Source: Paraburkholderia fungorum
Lineage (GTDB): Bacteria > Pseudomonadota > Gammaproteobacteria > Burkholderiales > Burkholderiaceae
Direction: 5' to 3'
Assembly (NCBI RefSeq): GCF_900099835.1
Contig: NZ_FNKP01000002.1
Location: forward strand, 2,728,001 to 2,792,000
DNA length: 64,000 nucleotides
Shown: one piece after another, positions 38,251 to 46,434 of the stretch
Numbering within the stretch: the stretch's first letter is position 1
Layout of the letters: each line of letters starts with the position of its first letter
Translations under genes and position numbers: made by a program
Notes under the pieces: generated by a model
Told to the model about the DNA's origin: nothing
The model's database searches: none
What the model saw: the letters and a program-made list of their open reading frames with translations, nothing else

Positions 38251-39483
38251 ATGCATCCCGCGCTCGCGCATTTTGGTCGCTCTGGTGTCTCCGGAAGCCC
38301 GCGTTGCGCAGGCGATCTATGCCAGGAATTTCCCGCTATCGACGCAGCTGATACGAACGCATCGGCGATGGAAATTTTCTACTCGCGGCGGGACATGATC
38401 AGCCTCGCGGTGCTGGAAAGCGGCCGCCCGATCGGACTGATCAACCGGGATATCCTGCTGTCGCAGATGAGCAAGCCGTTTCACCGCGAGCTTTACGACA
38501 AGAAGAGTTGTATCGCGTTCATGGACAAGGAGCCGCTCATCGTCGACGCGGACATGAGCATCGAGGCGCTCACGTTCAAGACAGTCGAAGTGGGTGAAAA
38601 GGCGCTGTCCGACGGCTTCATCGTGACCCGCGCAGGGCACTTCGTCGGACTGGCCAGCGGCGTTCAGCTATTGGGCGCGGTGGCGGAAATCCAGGCGGAG
38701 AAGAATCGCCAGATCATGCAGAGCATCGAATATGCGAGCGTGATCCAGCAAGCCATGTTGCGGGCGTCGCGCGACATGCTGTCGACGACGCTGCCGGATG
38801 CGGCGCTGGTCTGGGAACCGCGCGATGTCGTCGGTGGCGACTTCTACCACTTCGCTTCATTTGCCGACGGCTGGTTCGGCGCCGCCGCCGACTGCACGGG
38901 GCACGGCGTGCCCGGCGCGTTCATGACGCTGCTGGCGTCGGCTTCGTTGTCGCAGGCGCTCGAAAAACTCGGCCCGCGCGATCCGGCCGCGCTGCTCGCG
39001 GCCGTGAATCGCAATGTCAAGGGATTGCTGGGCCAGGTGCATGGAGAAGGTGAATCGCCGCAGTCGAACGACGGCCTCGACGCCGCTTTCTTCTGGTTCG
39101 ACGCCGCCCATCGGCAACTGTATTTCGCCGGCGCACGCATCGCGCTACACGTTTTGCGGCCGGATGCCGACCACTTCGAGAGCATGGCATGCGACCGCAT
39201 GGGCGTCGGTTATGTCGACAGTCTCGCGGACTATACGTGGGCCTTGAGCCACGTTTCGCTGCCGCCGGGAAGCCTGCTGTTCGTGTCGACAGACGGGCTG
39301 ATCGACCAGATCGGCGGTCCGCGAAAGATTTCTTTTGGACGGCGCCGCGCGCTCGATTACATCGTCGCGCACCGTACCCAACCGCTAGCCGCGCTATGCG
39401 AAGGACTGCAACGCGCATTGGCTGACTGGCAAGGCGCGCAGACGCGCCGCGACGATGTCATGCTTTTCTTTGCACGCGTTTAA
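38251..39483 (+). CDS. CBS-like sensor plus PP2C/SpoIIE phosphatase (SiaA-equivalent)
   Basis: A 410-residue soluble protein. Residues about 25-145 resemble the CBS pair seen in bacterial signalling proteins (RPIGLINRDILLSQMSKPF, DKKSCIAFMDKEPLIVDADM). A short linker helix (150-175) leads to a SpoIIE/PP2C phosphatase with VVGGDFYHF (D197), AADCTGHGVPGAFMTLLAS (D214), VSTDGLIDQIGG and RRDDVMLFF. Next to SiaB-, SiaC- and GGDEF-encoding genes it takes the role of SiaA, which dephosphorylates SiaC. Pseudomonas SiaA instead has membrane and HAMP segments. No clear ribosome site precedes ATG 38251. Confidence 0.82.
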   Translation: MHPALAHFGRSGVSGSPRCAGDLCQEFPAIDAADTNASAMEIFYSRRDMISLAVLESGRPIGLINRDILLSQMSKPFHRELYDKKSCIAFMDKEPLIVDADMSIEALTFKTVEVGEKALSDGFIVTRAGHFVGLASGVQLLGAVAEIQAEKNRQIMQSIEYASVIQQAMLRASRDMLSTTLPDAALVWEPRDVVGGDFYHFASFADGWFGAAADCTGHGVPGAFMTLLASASLSQALEKLGPRDPAALLAAVNRNVKGLLGQVHGEGESPQSNDGLDAAFFWFDAAHRQLYFAGARIALHVLRPDADHFESMACDRMGVGYVDSLADYTWALSHVSLPPGSLLFVSTDGLIDQIGGPRKISFGRRRALDYIVAHRTQPLAALCEGLQRALADWQGAQTRRDDVMLFFARV

Positions 39484-39491
39484 GGTAGTTA

Positions 39492-40061
39492 ATGAAAATG
39501 TTCGAACTTTCCGACCAGGATCGCGCGTTTTTCGATCTCGCTCAAAGACGTAATCTGATTTTTTATCACAAGGGCTACTTCTCCCACAGCATCGTCGCGG
39601 CAATGAGCGAGGTTGTGAAGCTGCAACTGGAAGTAGCGGGAATCAGCGCGCCTATCCGGCGAAAACTGTTTTCGTCCTTTATCGAAATCGCGCAGAATAT
39701 CGTTCACTATTCGTCCGACGCCCTCGTCGAAGGATTGGACAACGGTGGCGCGATTCGCGAGGGCGCGGTGTGCATCAGCTACGACGGCGAGCGCCATCTG
39801 ATGCTGTGCATGAATCCCGTTGCGACAACCGCCGTGGACGATCTGCGCAAGCGGCTCGAGCCGCTGCGCAATATGTCGCTCGAAGAAATCAAGCAGGCAT
39901 ACAAACAGACGCTGCGCGCCGACACGCCGGAAGAAAGCAAAGGCGCCGGGCTCGGCTTCCTGACGATGGCTCGCGACGCGAGCGCGCCGCTGGAATTCGC
40001 TTTTCATCCGCGCGCCGATGCTCCCGACACCACACTGTTTTGCCTGAAGACCATCATCTGA
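39492..40061 (+). CDS. siaB: SiaB-family protein kinase (DUF6272)
   Basis: The 189-residue protein has a reduced GHKL-type ATP-binding fold: N-box-like FIEIAQNIVHYS (E65, N69) and G-box KGAGLGFLTMARDAS (151-156). SiaB kinases phosphorylate the SiaC protein and so switch off its activation of the diguanylate cyclase. It starts 8 bp after the phosphatase gene and is followed 18 bp later by the SiaC-like gene, so the four genes form an operon. Confidence 0.82.
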   Translation: MKMFELSDQDRAFFDLAQRRNLIFYHKGYFSHSIVAAMSEVVKLQLEVAGISAPIRRKLFSSFIEIAQNIVHYSSDALVEGLDNGGAIREGAVCISYDGERHLMLCMNPVATTAVDDLRKRLEPLRNMSLEEIKQAYKQTLRADTPEESKGAGLGFLTMARDASAPLEFAFHPRADAPDTTLFCLKTII

Positions 40062-40079
40062 TTACGATGAACAAGCGCC

Positions 40080-40466
40080 ATGGATAACTTTTATATTGCG
40101 GCCACGTCGACGTCGCCGGAAGTCGATTTCAGATTCGACCAGAACGTGCTGACGCTCAGAGGCGAGTCGTATCCCGAGAATGCGGCGGCGTTTTACGCGC
40201 CGGTCATCGAGCAGCTTCGCACTTACCTCGCAGGCTGCAACGATAGCTCGATCACCGTGGACGTCACGCTGACCTACTTCAACAGTTCGAGCACGAAGAT
40301 GCTGTTCAGCGTGTTCGATGCGCTGGACGAAGCGGCATCGTCGGGAAATCGCGTGCTGGTGAACTGGTTCCGCGATGCCGAGGACGAAACCATTCTCGAA
40401 TTCGGCGAGGAATTGCAAGCCGACTTCACGGCGATCCAGTTCACCGATTGTCCGGTTGCGACGTAA
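40080..40466 (+). CDS. siaC: SiaC-family regulatory phosphoprotein (DUF1987)
   Basis: The 128-residue protein has the DUF1987 start YIAATSTSPEVDFRF and RGESYPENAAAFYAPVIEQL, and the phospho-acceptor region LTYFNSSSTKMLFSVFDALD (S/T cluster around 69-72). Unphosphorylated SiaC binds and activates the partner diguanylate cyclase; phosphorylation by SiaB blocks this and the PP2C reverses it. The gene lies between siaB and the GGDEF gene. Confidence 0.88.
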   Translation: MDNFYIAATSTSPEVDFRFDQNVLTLRGESYPENAAAFYAPVIEQLRTYLAGCNDSSITVDVTLTYFNSSSTKMLFSVFDALDEAASSGNRVLVNWFRDAEDETILEFGEELQADFTAIQFTDCPVAT

Positions 40467-40478
40467 GGAAGGTAAACG

Positions 40479-41237
40479 GTGCCTTCAACTGTCTCTTTGA
40501 ACTCCGCTTCGAACGACGCCCCTGATCTGTTCCAGAACGAGAGCGAGGCGCTGGAGAAGGCACGCGAAATTTACGCGGACGCCAGCGCCGACCCTCACGC
40601 ATGCCACCAGGCGCTGGGCGAGCTGATCGGGCATTACGAGCGTCTGATGCGCGAGACGCGCCGTTTGATCGGCCGCAGCGACCGCGCCGAGCGCGAGATG
40701 CATGCGCTCACGCAACAACTGCAATATCGCGCGACCCACGACGCGTTGACCGACGTGCTGAACCGCAGCGCGGTGATCGAGCGCACGAGCAAGGCGCTGC
40801 GCATCGACCGCGCGGTGATGATCCTGCTCGACATCGACGACTTCAAAAAGGTCAACGACGATTTCGGGCATCCGGTCGGCGATGCGGTGATTCTCGGCAT
40901 CGTCGATTGTCTGCGGCGGATCGTCGGCGAGCGGGGCCTCATTGGCCGGGTGGGCGGCGAAGAGTTCACGGTGCTGTTGCCGGGCCACGATCTCGCCGAT
41001 GCACTCGATCTGACCGATGAAATGCGTGTGGCCATTCGCAATCACGTCTTTGAGCCGCCGGTGAATCGCCGCATAACGGCCAGTTTCGGCGTGAGCGCCA
41101 ACGAGGCGCGGACCGACTTCGATACCGCGTACGGGCTCGCGGATTCCGCGCTGTACAAGGCCAAGCGAGGCGGGCGGGACCGGGTGGAATTCGCCGATCC
41201 GCTATCGGCGTCGCCCGTCACGCCGCAAGCGGAGTGA
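40479..41237 (+). CDS. siaD: SiaD-type diguanylate cyclase (GGDEF)
   Basis: A 252-residue cytosolic protein: a helical stalk (about 20-85, the predicted SiaC-binding part) followed by a GGDEF domain (RATHDALTDVLNRSAVIERT, ILLDIDDFKKVNDDFGHPVG, RVGGEEFTVLLPG with GGEEF at 159-163). The active site is intact, so it should make c-di-GMP from two GTP. No RxxD inhibitory site is seen five residues ahead of GGEEF. GTG start with AAGGAAGG upstream; last gene of the Sia-type operon. Confidence 0.88.
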   Translation: MPSTVSLNSASNDAPDLFQNESEALEKAREIYADASADPHACHQALGELIGHYERLMRETRRLIGRSDRAEREMHALTQQLQYRATHDALTDVLNRSAVIERTSKALRIDRAVMILLDIDDFKKVNDDFGHPVGDAVILGIVDCLRRIVGERGLIGRVGGEEFTVLLPGHDLADALDLTDEMRVAIRNHVFEPPVNRRITASFGVSANEARTDFDTAYGLADSALYKAKRGGRDRVEFADPLSASPVTPQAE

Positions 41238-41253
41238 CGGGCCTGCACTTGCT

Positions 41254-41382
41254 CTACCTCTGAACCGCCACTGGCTGCTGAGCGGTCCGCCTGAATCTCT
41301 GCGCGACGATCACACCGACCAGCGCGGTGCCGCCGCCCAGCAGGTGATAGGGATGCAAGGTCTCGCCGAGCCGCTCGACTAC
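41254..41382 (-). pseudogene. C-terminal remnant of an EamA/DMT transporter
   Basis: The minus strand encodes LGETLHPYHLLGGGTALVGV followed by IVAQRFRR, the typical last TM helix of EamA-family permeases. Upstream in the same and other frames I see no further transporter sequence, so only about 40 codons survive. It lies downstream of the threonyl-tRNA synthetase gene on the same strand. Confidence 0.6.
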
Positions 41383-41450
41383 CGCGCCGGTTCTAGCGTC
41401 CGCTTCGAACCGGAACGACGAGGAACCAGACTCGAAGCGAACGCCGTGCT

Positions 41451-42665
41451 TCAAGGCCGAGGAGGAACGGCCGGCGCCAACGCGGCCAGCCGCAAATACT
41501 CGACACCCTCCGCAAAAGCAAACGTCAACTGCTTTCCATCGCGCAGCCGCACGCTGATCGTCCGCTCACGCTGATCGCGCGAACCTAGCGCAACCAGAAT
41601 CGGTATCTGCTTCTCGCGTGCATCGACGATCTTCTTTTCCAGCCGCTCGGGCCGGCTGTCGAGGCTTGCCCTGATACCTGCGTCGTCGAGTGCCTGCATC
41701 AACTCCTGCGCGTAGTCCACGTTCGCGTCGCTGATCGTGGCGACGACAACCTGATCGGGCGCGAGCCATACCGGCAACCATCCTTCGTGATGCTCGAGCA
41801 GCATTGCGATAAACCGCTCCATGCTGCCGAGTACCGCGTGATGAATCATCACGGGACGCTCGCGTTCATTGCGTTCGTTGACGAACTCCGCGTCGAGCCG
41901 CTCGGGCAGCACGAAGTCGAGTTGGACCGTGCCGCATTGCCAACTGCGCTCGCGGCTGTCGAGCAAATGAAATTCGAGTTTGGGCCCGTAAAAAGCGCCC
42001 TCTCCTTCGAGAATCTCGAACTCCAGACCGGCGGCACGCGCGGCGTTGGCCAATGCCTCTTCCGCGCGATCCCACATTTCGTCGCTGCCCGCTCGCAGCG
42101 CCGGACGCGCAGCAAGCGCGACCTTGAACGCGGGAAAACCGAGGTCCGCGTAGATCGTGCGCAGCAGCGAACAGAAGCGGCCCACTTCGGCTTCGATATG
42201 CGCATGCGCGCAAAACACGTGGGCGTCGTCCTGCACAAAAGCGCGCGTGCGCTTCAAACCTTCGAGCGATCCCGACGGTTCATCGCGATGACATGCGCCG
42301 AATTCGCTATACCGCACCGGCAACTCGCGATACGAACGCACACGCTGATTGAACACCTGCACATGACACGGACAACTCATCGGTTTCAGACAAAGCGCGC
42401 GGCCTTCTTCGGCATCCGCGAGCGAGTACATGGCCGCACCGAACTTGTCCCAGTGACCGCTCTTTTCCCATAGCGAACGCGCCAGCAATTGCGGCGTGCG
42501 AATTTCGCGGAAGCCCGCGCGACGCATGCGCACCCGCACATAATCCTCGAGCACGCGATACAGCTCCCAGCCTCTCGGATGCCAGAAGACCATGCCCGCG
42601 CCTTCTTCCTGCTGATGAAAAAGATCCAGCTTATTGCCTAGAACACGATGATCGATGTTGTCCAC
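41451..42665 (-). CDS. short threonyl-tRNA synthetase lacking TGS and editing domains
   Basis: GTG 42665 is preferred (GGAG seven bases upstream); TTG 42704 would add 13 residues. The 404-residue protein begins at IDHRVLGNKLDLFHQQEEGA, the start of the catalytic domain, so the usual first 230 or so residues (TGS and N2 editing domains) are absent. Zinc ligands Cys (KPMSCPCH), His (DDAHVF) and His (MIHHAVLGSMERF), the motif 2 loop RDEPSGSLEGLKRTRAFVQD and the C-terminal anticodon domain are present. It charges tRNA-Thr but cannot edit Ser-tRNA. It is probably a second, specialised ThrRS, controlled by a threonine attenuator upstream. Confidence 0.9.
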   Translation of the reverse strand: MDNIDHRVLGNKLDLFHQQEEGAGMVFWHPRGWELYRVLEDYVRVRMRRAGFREIRTPQLLARSLWEKSGHWDKFGAAMYSLADAEEGRALCLKPMSCPCHVQVFNQRVRSYRELPVRYSEFGACHRDEPSGSLEGLKRTRAFVQDDAHVFCAHAHIEAEVGRFCSLLRTIYADLGFPAFKVALAARPALRAGSDEMWDRAEEALANAARAAGLEFEILEGEGAFYGPKLEFHLLDSRERSWQCGTVQLDFVLPERLDAEFVNERNERERPVMIHHAVLGSMERFIAMLLEHHEGWLPVWLAPDQVVVATISDANVDYAQELMQALDDAGIRASLDSRPERLEKKIVDAREKQIPILVALGSRDQRERTISVRLRDGKQLTFAFAEGVEYLRLAALAPAVPPRP

Positions 42666-42739
42666 GGTGACGCTCCATTTGAACGGATAGTGCGGTTGAT
42701 GCAAAGAGATGCCGCAAACGGAGGTCCAGAAACGACAAA

Positions 42740-42764
42740 GGCCCCGTCCGTTTCCGGCGGGGCC
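42740..42764 (-). terminator. attenuator terminator ahead of the thrS-like gene
   Basis: A strong GC hairpin (GGCCCC/GGGGCC with an inner CCG/CGG, 42740-42764) is followed on the minus strand by TTTGTCGTTT. It lies 28 nt after the leader-peptide stop and 75 nt before the synthetase start. Its 5' arm (minus CCCGCCGG, 42761-42754) is perfectly complementary to CCGGCGGG inside the leader-peptide gene (42824-42817), which gives an alternative antiterminator. Confidence 0.85.
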
Positions 42765-42792
42765 TTGGGTGGTTTGCCACAGCTTCGTGCTT

Positions 42793-42879
42793 CTAGCGTG
42801 TGCAACCTCCAGACGACCCGCCGGTGAAGGTGGTCGTCGTGGTGGTGACAGCAGCGAAGGGAATCGAGTGGAAGTCCAT
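42793..42879 (-). CDS. threonine-rich leader peptide of the thrS-like gene
   Basis: A 28-codon ORF on the minus strand reads MDFHSIPFAAVTTTTTTFTG and ends in GGCTR; seven of the eight residues 12-19 are Thr, each an ACC or ACG codon. The Thr codons sit in and before the 5' arm of a pause hairpin (GACGACC/GGTCGTC, 42838-42832 with 42818-42812). Codons 19-21 contain the antiterminator segment CCGGCGGG. This is the arrangement of amino-acid attenuators such as thrL. No ribosome site is seen, and the promoter upstream would start the RNA at or next to the ATG. Confidence 0.85.
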   Translation of the reverse strand: MDFHSIPFAAVTTTTTTFTGGSSGGCTR

Positions 42880-42886
42880 GGATCGA

Positions 42887-42915
42887 CGATAAACGATCGG
42901 ACCGTGCGGCGTCAA
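42887..42915 (-). promoter_or_regulatory. sigma-70 promoter of the thr attenuator and thrS-like gene
   Basis: On the minus strand TTGACG (42915-42910), a 17-bp spacer and TTATCG (42892-42887) form a good promoter. Transcription would begin around 42879-42881, which is the leader-peptide ATG, so the peptide would be translated from a leaderless RNA. Confidence 0.6.
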
Positions 42916-42966
42916 TCTTCAATCGTGGAACTCGCTGCCACGATGTTGCGATAAGCGCTACGATAG

Positions 42967-43524
42967 ATGCCCGATCCGAAGCAGAGAGACGTGTTTCTGC
43001 GACTTCGATCCGCCACGCCAATTACCGGGTACCTTGCCTTGACTATTCACATCCGCCCCGCCAATACGTCCGACGCTGCGTTGATTCTTCGCTTTATCAC
43101 CGAACTCGCGGTGTACGAAAAAGCGGAGCACGAAGTCGTCGCAACCGTCAAAGATATCGAAGCGAGTCTGTTCTCCGCGAGCTCGTCGGCGAAATCGCTG
43201 ATCTGCGAGATGAACGGCGAGCCCGTCGGCTTTTGCGTGTACTTCTTTTCGTATTCGACGTGGCTCGGCAAACAGGGGTTGTATCTGGAAGACCTGTACG
43301 TGTCCCCGCAATCGCGTGGCAGCGGCGCGGGCAAACAGATGCTGCGCCACCTCGCGCGCATTGCCTGCGAAACCGGCTGCGGCCGCTTCGAGTGGAGCGT
43401 GCTCGACTGGAACGAGCCCGCCATCGGCTTCTATGAATCGATCGGCGCAAGCGCGCAAAGCGAGTGGGTGCGCTATCGCCTCGCTGGGGACGCGTTGACG
43501 GCGTTTGCCGAAGGCGCTAACTGA
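42967..43524 (+). CDS. GNAT-family N-acetyltransferase (diamine acetyltransferase-like)
   Basis: The 185-residue protein has IRPANTSDAALILRFITELA, the SSAT-like YEKAEHEVVAT segment, the acetyl-CoA loop LYLEDLYVSPQSRGSGAGKQ and the C-terminal WNEPAIGFYESIGAS. This pattern resembles spermidine/diamine acetyltransferases. ATG 42967 gives a 24-residue extension compared with the usual start; a TTG at 43039 would match family length. It is divergent from the attenuated thrS-like gene. Confidence 0.85.
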   Translation: MPDPKQRDVFLRLRSATPITGYLALTIHIRPANTSDAALILRFITELAVYEKAEHEVVATVKDIEASLFSASSSAKSLICEMNGEPVGFCVYFFSYSTWLGKQGLYLEDLYVSPQSRGSGAGKQMLRHLARIACETGCGRFEWSVLDWNEPAIGFYESIGASAQSEWVRYRLAGDALTAFAEGAN

Positions 43525-43584
43525 GCGGGTCTGCGCATCAGGTGGATATCAAGCGGCCCGGTCGGTGAGCCGCTTGCACAAAAA

Positions 43585-44166
43585 TCATTCCGCCGACGCA
43601 CTCACCGGTGTCACTTCGAAAGCCTCACCGGTTGCAAAGAAACTGCCGCCCGCCACGTAATGGCAGGTGCGCAATTCGGGATCGTCGCCGAAGTGCCAGC
43701 GGTTGTTCGAATACACGCGGCTGTCCGCATACGCGGCGACCACCTCGCCGATGATCATGTCGTGCCGCTGGCTATCGTCCGGAATCACCTTGCATTCCAT
43801 CCACGTGATGCAGCCGGCCAGCATCGGCACGTCGATCTCCTGGGCCGGGAATGTTTCGAGCCCGAATGCGGAGAACTTGTCGAGTTCCGCGCCCGCGTTG
43901 GTGCCCACGGCGAGCGTTTGTGCGGCGAATCCGCGGCTCGGCAGTTGCAGGCCGAATACGCCGCTGCCCTCGATCAATTGCCGCGTCAGCGTGCGGCTGT
44001 CGACGATCACGACGACCTTGGGCGGATTGAAATCGAGCGGCATCGCCCACGACGCCGCCATCACGTTGGTGCGACCGCCGTGCGCGCTGGTGATGATCGT
44101 GACCGGCCCATGATTCAGCAATTGCGTAGCCCGCGACAACGCCACGGGTTCTCGGGTGACTTTCAT
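43585..44166 (-). CDS. flavin reductase family protein (FMN-binding split barrel)
   Basis: The 193-residue protein has HGPVTIITSAHGGRTNVMAA and SWAMPLDFNPPKVVVIVDSR, the FMN-binding core of the flavin-reductase-like domain, and ends with LRTCHYVAGGSFFATGEAFE. It should bind FMN and reduce it with NAD(P)H, or act in a related redox role. No oxygenase partner gene lies next to it. It is convergent with the GNAT gene. Confidence 0.85.
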   Translation of the reverse strand: MKVTREPVALSRATQLLNHGPVTIITSAHGGRTNVMAASWAMPLDFNPPKVVVIVDSRTLTRQLIEGSGVFGLQLPSRGFAAQTLAVGTNAGAELDKFSAFGLETFPAQEIDVPMLAGCITWMECKVIPDDSQRHDMIIGEVVAAYADSRVYSNNRWHFGDDPELRTCHYVAGGSFFATGEAFEVTPVSASAE

Positions 44167-44297
44167 ACGTCCTTGTTTGCGTGAGACGGTAAGAGGGTAA
44201 AACGGCGACAGCGATCACGAAGATGGTAGCGGGACCGCGCCCGGAGGGCGGGAGAGCGCTCAGGGCGGCGACCCGCGAGCCGCCGCCCGGGGATCAC

Positions 44298-44630
44298 TCA
44301 ATCTGGGGCTTTACCGTTGGGCACGGCGTCCAGCGGCTTGTGCTGTTCTTCGCCGAGTCCGGGGAAGAATGCGTTCCATGCGGCGCGCACGCCCTGGGCC
44401 GCGGTGGCCTCTGCGCTAATCGATTCGGCCTCGCCCTCGGCGGCTTTCGATGGGTCTGCGGACAATCCGCGCCAGTGCGTGAACACCAGCAACGGTTTCT
44501 CGGTCCACACGCCCTCGCCGAATTTCGCAAACGCCGTGTCCCCGCTCGTCAATTGCACCTCGTACCAGCCTTCGTGAACAGGCGTGTGGGCGTCAAGCTC
44601 AAACCACGGGGTCGGTTCGATTTCCTTCAT
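44298..44630 (-). CDS. conserved hypothetical protein
   Basis: A 110-residue cytosolic protein starting at ATG 44630, which has GGAG six bases upstream (the longer frame to 44684 adds a stretch without such a site). It contains WFELDAHTPVHEGWYEVQLT and VWTEKPLLVFTHWRGLSADP, suggesting a small beta-rich domain, followed by an acidic Ala/Glu-rich C-terminal half. I recognise no functional family. Confidence 0.6.
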   Translation of the reverse strand: MKEIEPTPWFELDAHTPVHEGWYEVQLTSGDTAFAKFGEGVWTEKPLLVFTHWRGLSADPSKAAEGEAESISAEATAAQGVRAAWNAFFPGLGEEQHKPLDAVPNGKAPD

Positions 44631-44897
44631 GTCGTCTCCGGTCAGATAAATCGTCAAGGTAGCTACAACAAAGGTTTGCTTCATGGCCCGCGCACCGGGC
44701 CGGCAACGTGACCGGCCTGACGCCTGTCATGCGATGTTGCGGTGCGGTATGCAGGGCATGATCTGCGCGACGTTCCGGCGAAAATCGGTTTCCCGGAACC
44801 GGCGCGCATAAGCGACACGATAGCGCGACATGGGGCGCGCGGACAAATTCAAAAGTGCAAGCAACGCCGCGGGGCGCTAGGGCGGCGCTCTGCGCGG

Positions 44898-46430
44898 TCA
44901 GCGTAGCCGGCGGGTTCGTACTTTCGACGCGCTTTGCGAGCGCGCTTCCTTCCTGCTCATATCGCGCGCCAGCGAGGCTAACGTGTGAACAGCAGGCGCA
45001 AGTTGTTCGGCGGCGGTATTGCCGTAGCCGATCACCAGCCCGTTCGTCGCCGGACCGGGATGCAACGCGAAGCTCGACAGCGCGCGCGGATTCAGCCCCT
45101 CAGCGCGCGCCCGTTCGACGAGGGTTCGATCGTCCAGAGCCGGCGGCAGCCGAAGCGTCAGATGCATCCCGCAGTCGCCGCCGAGAATCTGCGCCGGCGC
45201 GAAATGCGCGGCGAGCGCGTCGCGCAGCGCCTGCTGACGCTCGCGATACAGCCGTCGCATGCGCCCGAGGTGCCGCCCGAATTCGCCGCTTTCGATGAAC
45301 CTCGCCAGCGCCAGTTGCTCCAGCCGATGCCCGCCGCGCAGCATCTCCTGCAACGCGACGGCAGTCCGTCCGGCAACCGCGCGCGGCAGCACCACGAAGC
45401 CGATCCGCAGCGCCGGAAACATCGTCTTGCTGAACGAGCCGACGTACAGAACCGGCGCATCGTCGACGAGACCCTGCATGCTGGCGATCGGCTCACCGGT
45501 ATGACGAAACTCGCCGTCGTAGTCGTCCTCGATCAGCCACGCGCCGCTGCGCCGCGCCTGCTCGATCAACGCGAGACGACGCGCGACCGACAACACCGCG
45601 CCGGTCGGATACTGATGCGCGGGCGACGTGTAGATCAGCTTCGGCGGATGCGCAAGCCATGCGTCGGGCGCCACGGCCATGCCCTCGGCGTCGACGGGAA
45701 CCGGCAGCATGCGCAGATCGCCGAGATTGAACGCCGCCTTCGCGCCGCGATAACCGGGATCCTCGACCCACGCGGTATCGCCGGGATTCGTGAAGAGCCG
45801 CACGCACAGGTTCAGCGCCTCCTGCGCGCCCTCGGTGATCACCACCTGCGCTCCTTCGCAACGCACGCCGCGCGCCATCCGCAGATGCGCGGCAATCGCG
45901 TCGCGCAACGCCGGTTCGCCCGTCGGCTCACCGTAGCCGAGCGCGAGGGGCAACGCGTGCTCCATCGAACGTTCGAGCGCGCGCCGCCAAGCGGTCAGCG
46001 GAAAGCGATCGAGCGCGGGCATACCGGGCGTCAGCGGGAACGTGTTGTCGGCGTGCGTACGGGTCGCCGCGAACTGGCCGACCCGCGTCGCGTACGCGAC
46101 CTCCGGCGCGACGGCCTGCCCGGTCATCTCGCCATCGCGCACGCTGGAACCCGACAGCGGATTCACGCGCGTGCCTTGCTGATCGGCGATGACATAACCG
46201 ACCGCCGCCAGGTGCTCGTACGCGATCACCACGGTGTTGCGCGACACGCCCATCTCGACCGCGAGCAACCTCGACGAGGGCAGCAGCGAGCCTGCCGGCA
46301 GGCGGCCGGTGAGAATCGCCTGCTGAAGCCGCTCGATCAACTGCTTTTGCAGCGGTGCGGGTTTTTGAGTGCTGCTGCCTAGGTTCGCTGCGTCGGCGGA
46401 ACGGAGCAGCGGGCCGATGATCTCGATCAT
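44898..46430 (-). CDS. MocR-family regulator (GntR HTH plus aminotransferase domain)
   Basis: ATG 46430 gives 510 residues, the typical MocR size; the longer ORF start overlaps the divergent gene. A GntR winged helix at about 20-85 (LQQAILTGRLPAGSLLPSSR, MGVSRNTVVIAYEHLAAVGY) precedes a fold-type I aminotransferase domain with YTSPAHQYPTG, LIEDDYDGEFRHTG and the PLP lysine in VGSFSKTMFPALRIG. Such regulators bind PLP and control genes for amine, amino-acid or vitamin B6 metabolism. It is divergent from a GNAT gene, its likely target. Confidence 0.9.
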   Translation of the reverse strand: MIEIIGPLLRSADAANLGSSTQKPAPLQKQLIERLQQAILTGRLPAGSLLPSSRLLAVEMGVSRNTVVIAYEHLAAVGYVIADQQGTRVNPLSGSSVRDGEMTGQAVAPEVAYATRVGQFAATRTHADNTFPLTPGMPALDRFPLTAWRRALERSMEHALPLALGYGEPTGEPALRDAIAAHLRMARGVRCEGAQVVITEGAQEALNLCVRLFTNPGDTAWVEDPGYRGAKAAFNLGDLRMLPVPVDAEGMAVAPDAWLAHPPKLIYTSPAHQYPTGAVLSVARRLALIEQARRSGAWLIEDDYDGEFRHTGEPIASMQGLVDDAPVLYVGSFSKTMFPALRIGFVVLPRAVAGRTAVALQEMLRGGHRLEQLALARFIESGEFGRHLGRMRRLYRERQQALRDALAAHFAPAQILGGDCGMHLTLRLPPALDDRTLVERARAEGLNPRALSSFALHPGPATNGLVIGYGNTAAEQLAPAVHTLASLARDMSRKEARSQSASKVRTRRLR

Positions 46431-46434
46431 ACTT

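Noticed and set aside
43551..43575. Hairpin AAGCGGC/GCCGCTT between convergent genes
   Set aside because: No T run on either strand and an 11-nt loop; not a convincing terminator.
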